Of a stretch of 64,000 bases of DNA, positions 62,987 to 64,000 are shown piece by piece. Below the pieces are notes generated by a model, which worked only from the letters and a program-made list of their open reading frames with translations, did no database searches and was not told the DNA's origin. Within the stretch, counting starts at the first letter, position 1; each line of letters begins with the position of its first letter. The stretch lies in assembly GCA_964391015.1 (NCBI GenBank), contig CAYMKU010000015.1, forward strand, positions 17,682 through 81,681. The letters run 5' to 3'. Position numbers and translations under genes: made by a program. The stretch comes from XYD12-FULL-36-8 sp964391015 (GTDB lineage: Bacteria > Bacteroidota > Ignavibacteria > Ignavibacteriales > Ignavibacteriaceae).

Positions 62987-64000
62987 CTAACTTCTAGTAG
63001 TCGAATTATATTCTAAATTACTTGATCTAAGGGGAAGGTGTTCAACCAATTTTATAACAAATTCATTTAAATCTATACATTCACAAATTATTTTTTTTGC
63101 TTCAGCTTTGCATTCCTCCTTTTTATTATTGTTAACTGTGTAATCTTTAATAACATCAAATAATTTCCTTTCGTCAGGAGCAATTACACTTAAGCCAATA
63201 TTGTATTTTTGCTCAAATACTCTATAATTGGATATTTTGTTAGTAATATTATTGTATCTAATATAGGGGGTCCCGAGTATTCCAGCTTCTGTACACATCG
63301 ATTGGCTATCTCCAATAAACAATTTTGCAAATGCCATTAGATCGTGGACTTTGTTCACCGGTATTTTTAATTTATATTTTTTTAAGTCGTAATTAATTTG
63401 GGTTTCAGAGGAAATAAAGATTTTGCCGAAAGGTTTAAGGTATTCAATTATCTTCTTTAAAATAGAATCATCTAAACCGATAAAATTATTTTTATAAATG
63501 TGGTGAAAAGATGTTATATCAATTTTCCTGATTAGAAAAAAAGTATCACTACTCGATAAACCCAATTGTTTTAAGATAGAATCATCAGGTTTATAGTACT
63601 TCGGGTGCAAATAGGCAAGTTTTTGAGTACCATAATATGATATTTTTTTATATCCATATTTTCCCACATCGCAATCTATTGGGGAGACTATATAGGATGC
63701 GAAAGGATATGATGTATATGTATATACCGGGTTTATTTTGTAATCATCTTCGTTAAAAACTAATGAAGGAATTTTCATCAATTTACCAATATGCGTAATT
63801 GCTATGTCTGTACCCAGTAAACAATCATATTTAGATTTCAGACAAATCCTTAATAAATGGTATTCGTATGTTATTAACTCAATTAATCCATTAAATATTA
63901 CGGATAAAAAGTTATTATTTCTTTTTCTTCTCTCACATAACTTGGTAAATTGTACATTTTCAAATTTCAATAGCTGACTGAGAATATCTTTGTCTCGAAT
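62987..64000 (-). CDS. DUF354 family protein, 5' end beyond window
   Basis: The frame stays open to the last base of the window, so the gene begins outside it. A TTG at 63970 is not the true start, because the ten codons upstream continue the alignment with the DUF354 paralogue at 57217. About 35-40 N-terminal residues should be missing. Shared blocks are GTDIAITHIGKLMKIPS, YPFASYIVSP, YYGTQKLAYLHPK and GDSQSMCTEAGILGTPYIR. The Asp-rich segment of the paralogue is only NEDDYK here. It is cotranscribed with the downstream radical SAM gene. Confidence 0.82.
   Translation of the reverse strand: MRDKDILSQLLKFENVQFTKLCERRKRNNNFLSVIFNGLIELITYEYHLLRICLKSKYDCLLGTDIAITHIGKLMKIPSLVFNEDDYKINPVYTYTSYPFASYIVSPIDCDVGKYGYKKISYYGTQKLAYLHPKYYKPDDSILKQLGLSSSDTFFLIRKIDITSFHHIYKNNFIGLDDSILKKIIEYLKPFGKIFISSETQINYDLKKYKLKIPVNKVHDLMAFAKLFIGDSQSMCTEAGILGTPYIRYNNITNKISNYRVFEQKYNIGLSVIAPDERKLFDVIKDYTVNNNKKEECKAEAKKIICECIDLNEFVIKLVEHLPLRSSNLEYNSTTRS

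Noticed and set aside
1..64000. tRNA or rRNA genes and insertion sequences.
   Set aside because: No T-loop-like ggttcgaatcc signal, rRNA segment or transposase-like protein was seen in the intergenic regions.

Overview
The window is a low-GC (roughly one third G+C by eye) bacterial scaffold, most likely from a draft or metagenome-assembled genome, because a run of exactly 100 N sits inside a gene at 44432-44531. The gene content suggests the Bacteroidetes/Chlorobi/Ignavibacteria side of the tree: bacillithiol synthesis (bshC), Wzi-type outer-membrane barrels, DUF6600 and C-terminal modules typical of secreted proteins in that group, and a hydroxysqualene-route hpnCDE operon. This placement is an inference; no rRNA gene or tRNA was found.

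Region 1 (1-5.8 kb): a radical SAM/SPASM protein, a convergent SpoIIE-type phosphatase, then a tightly coupled hpnC-hpnD-hpnE squalene operon. hpnE carries an in-frame palindromic repeat and a 56-bp tract of seven 8-bp repeats inside its reading frame.

Region 2 (5.8-9.4 kb): an accessory patch. It starts with a 731-bp array of 21-bp units in two divergent arms around a small palindrome (5869-6599), followed by an unknown protein, a DUF2971 protein, a SnoaL-like protein and a small zinc-ribbon membrane protein. A hairpin resembling an integron attC site follows the unknown gene, and the DUF2971 gene is flanked by a 9-bp inverted repeat.

Region 3 (9.4-28.8 kb): mainly housekeeping genes. They include a thioredoxin-like protein, a fused DEDDh exonuclease/UvrC-N protein, ymdB, folD, a HicB-like protein, a SpoU methyltransferase, aroA, bshC, a queuosine-precursor transporter and a malic enzyme/phosphotransacetylase fusion. 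A two-gene insertion between ymdB and folD encodes a beta-class DNA methyltransferase and a DUF3644 protein with an Rx4H (HEPN-like) motif; it is the best candidate for a defence module. A radical SAM/flippase/glycosyltransferase trio lies at 19.7-22.8 kb.

Region 4 (29-42.7 kb): one long forward run, many genes overlapping or nearly touching, for a glycolipid or polysaccharide. It has GT4 and GT2 glycosyltransferases, a GlpD-like dehydrogenase, a methyltransferase, an NAD-dependent epimerase, a hexapeptide acyltransferase, a membrane-anchored amidohydrolase, a flippase-like protein, a NodB deacetylase and a ChbG/HpnK-type deacetylase.

Region 5 (42.8-50.5 kb): large secreted proteins (an SGNH hydrolase with LamG repeats, interrupted by the gap, and a polysaccharide deacetylase-like protein) sharing a C-terminal module that ends in dockerin-like calcium loops, then an M48 lipoprotein peptidase.

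Region 6 (50.6-64 kb): two Wzi-family proteins facing each other, then a reverse-strand exopolysaccharide locus: sugar transferase, deacetylase, DUF354, FemAB-like, asparagine synthase, another radical SAM/SPASM protein and a second DUF354 protein cut by the window edge. The set resembles the exopolysaccharide genes that accompany exosortase systems, but no exosortase is visible here.
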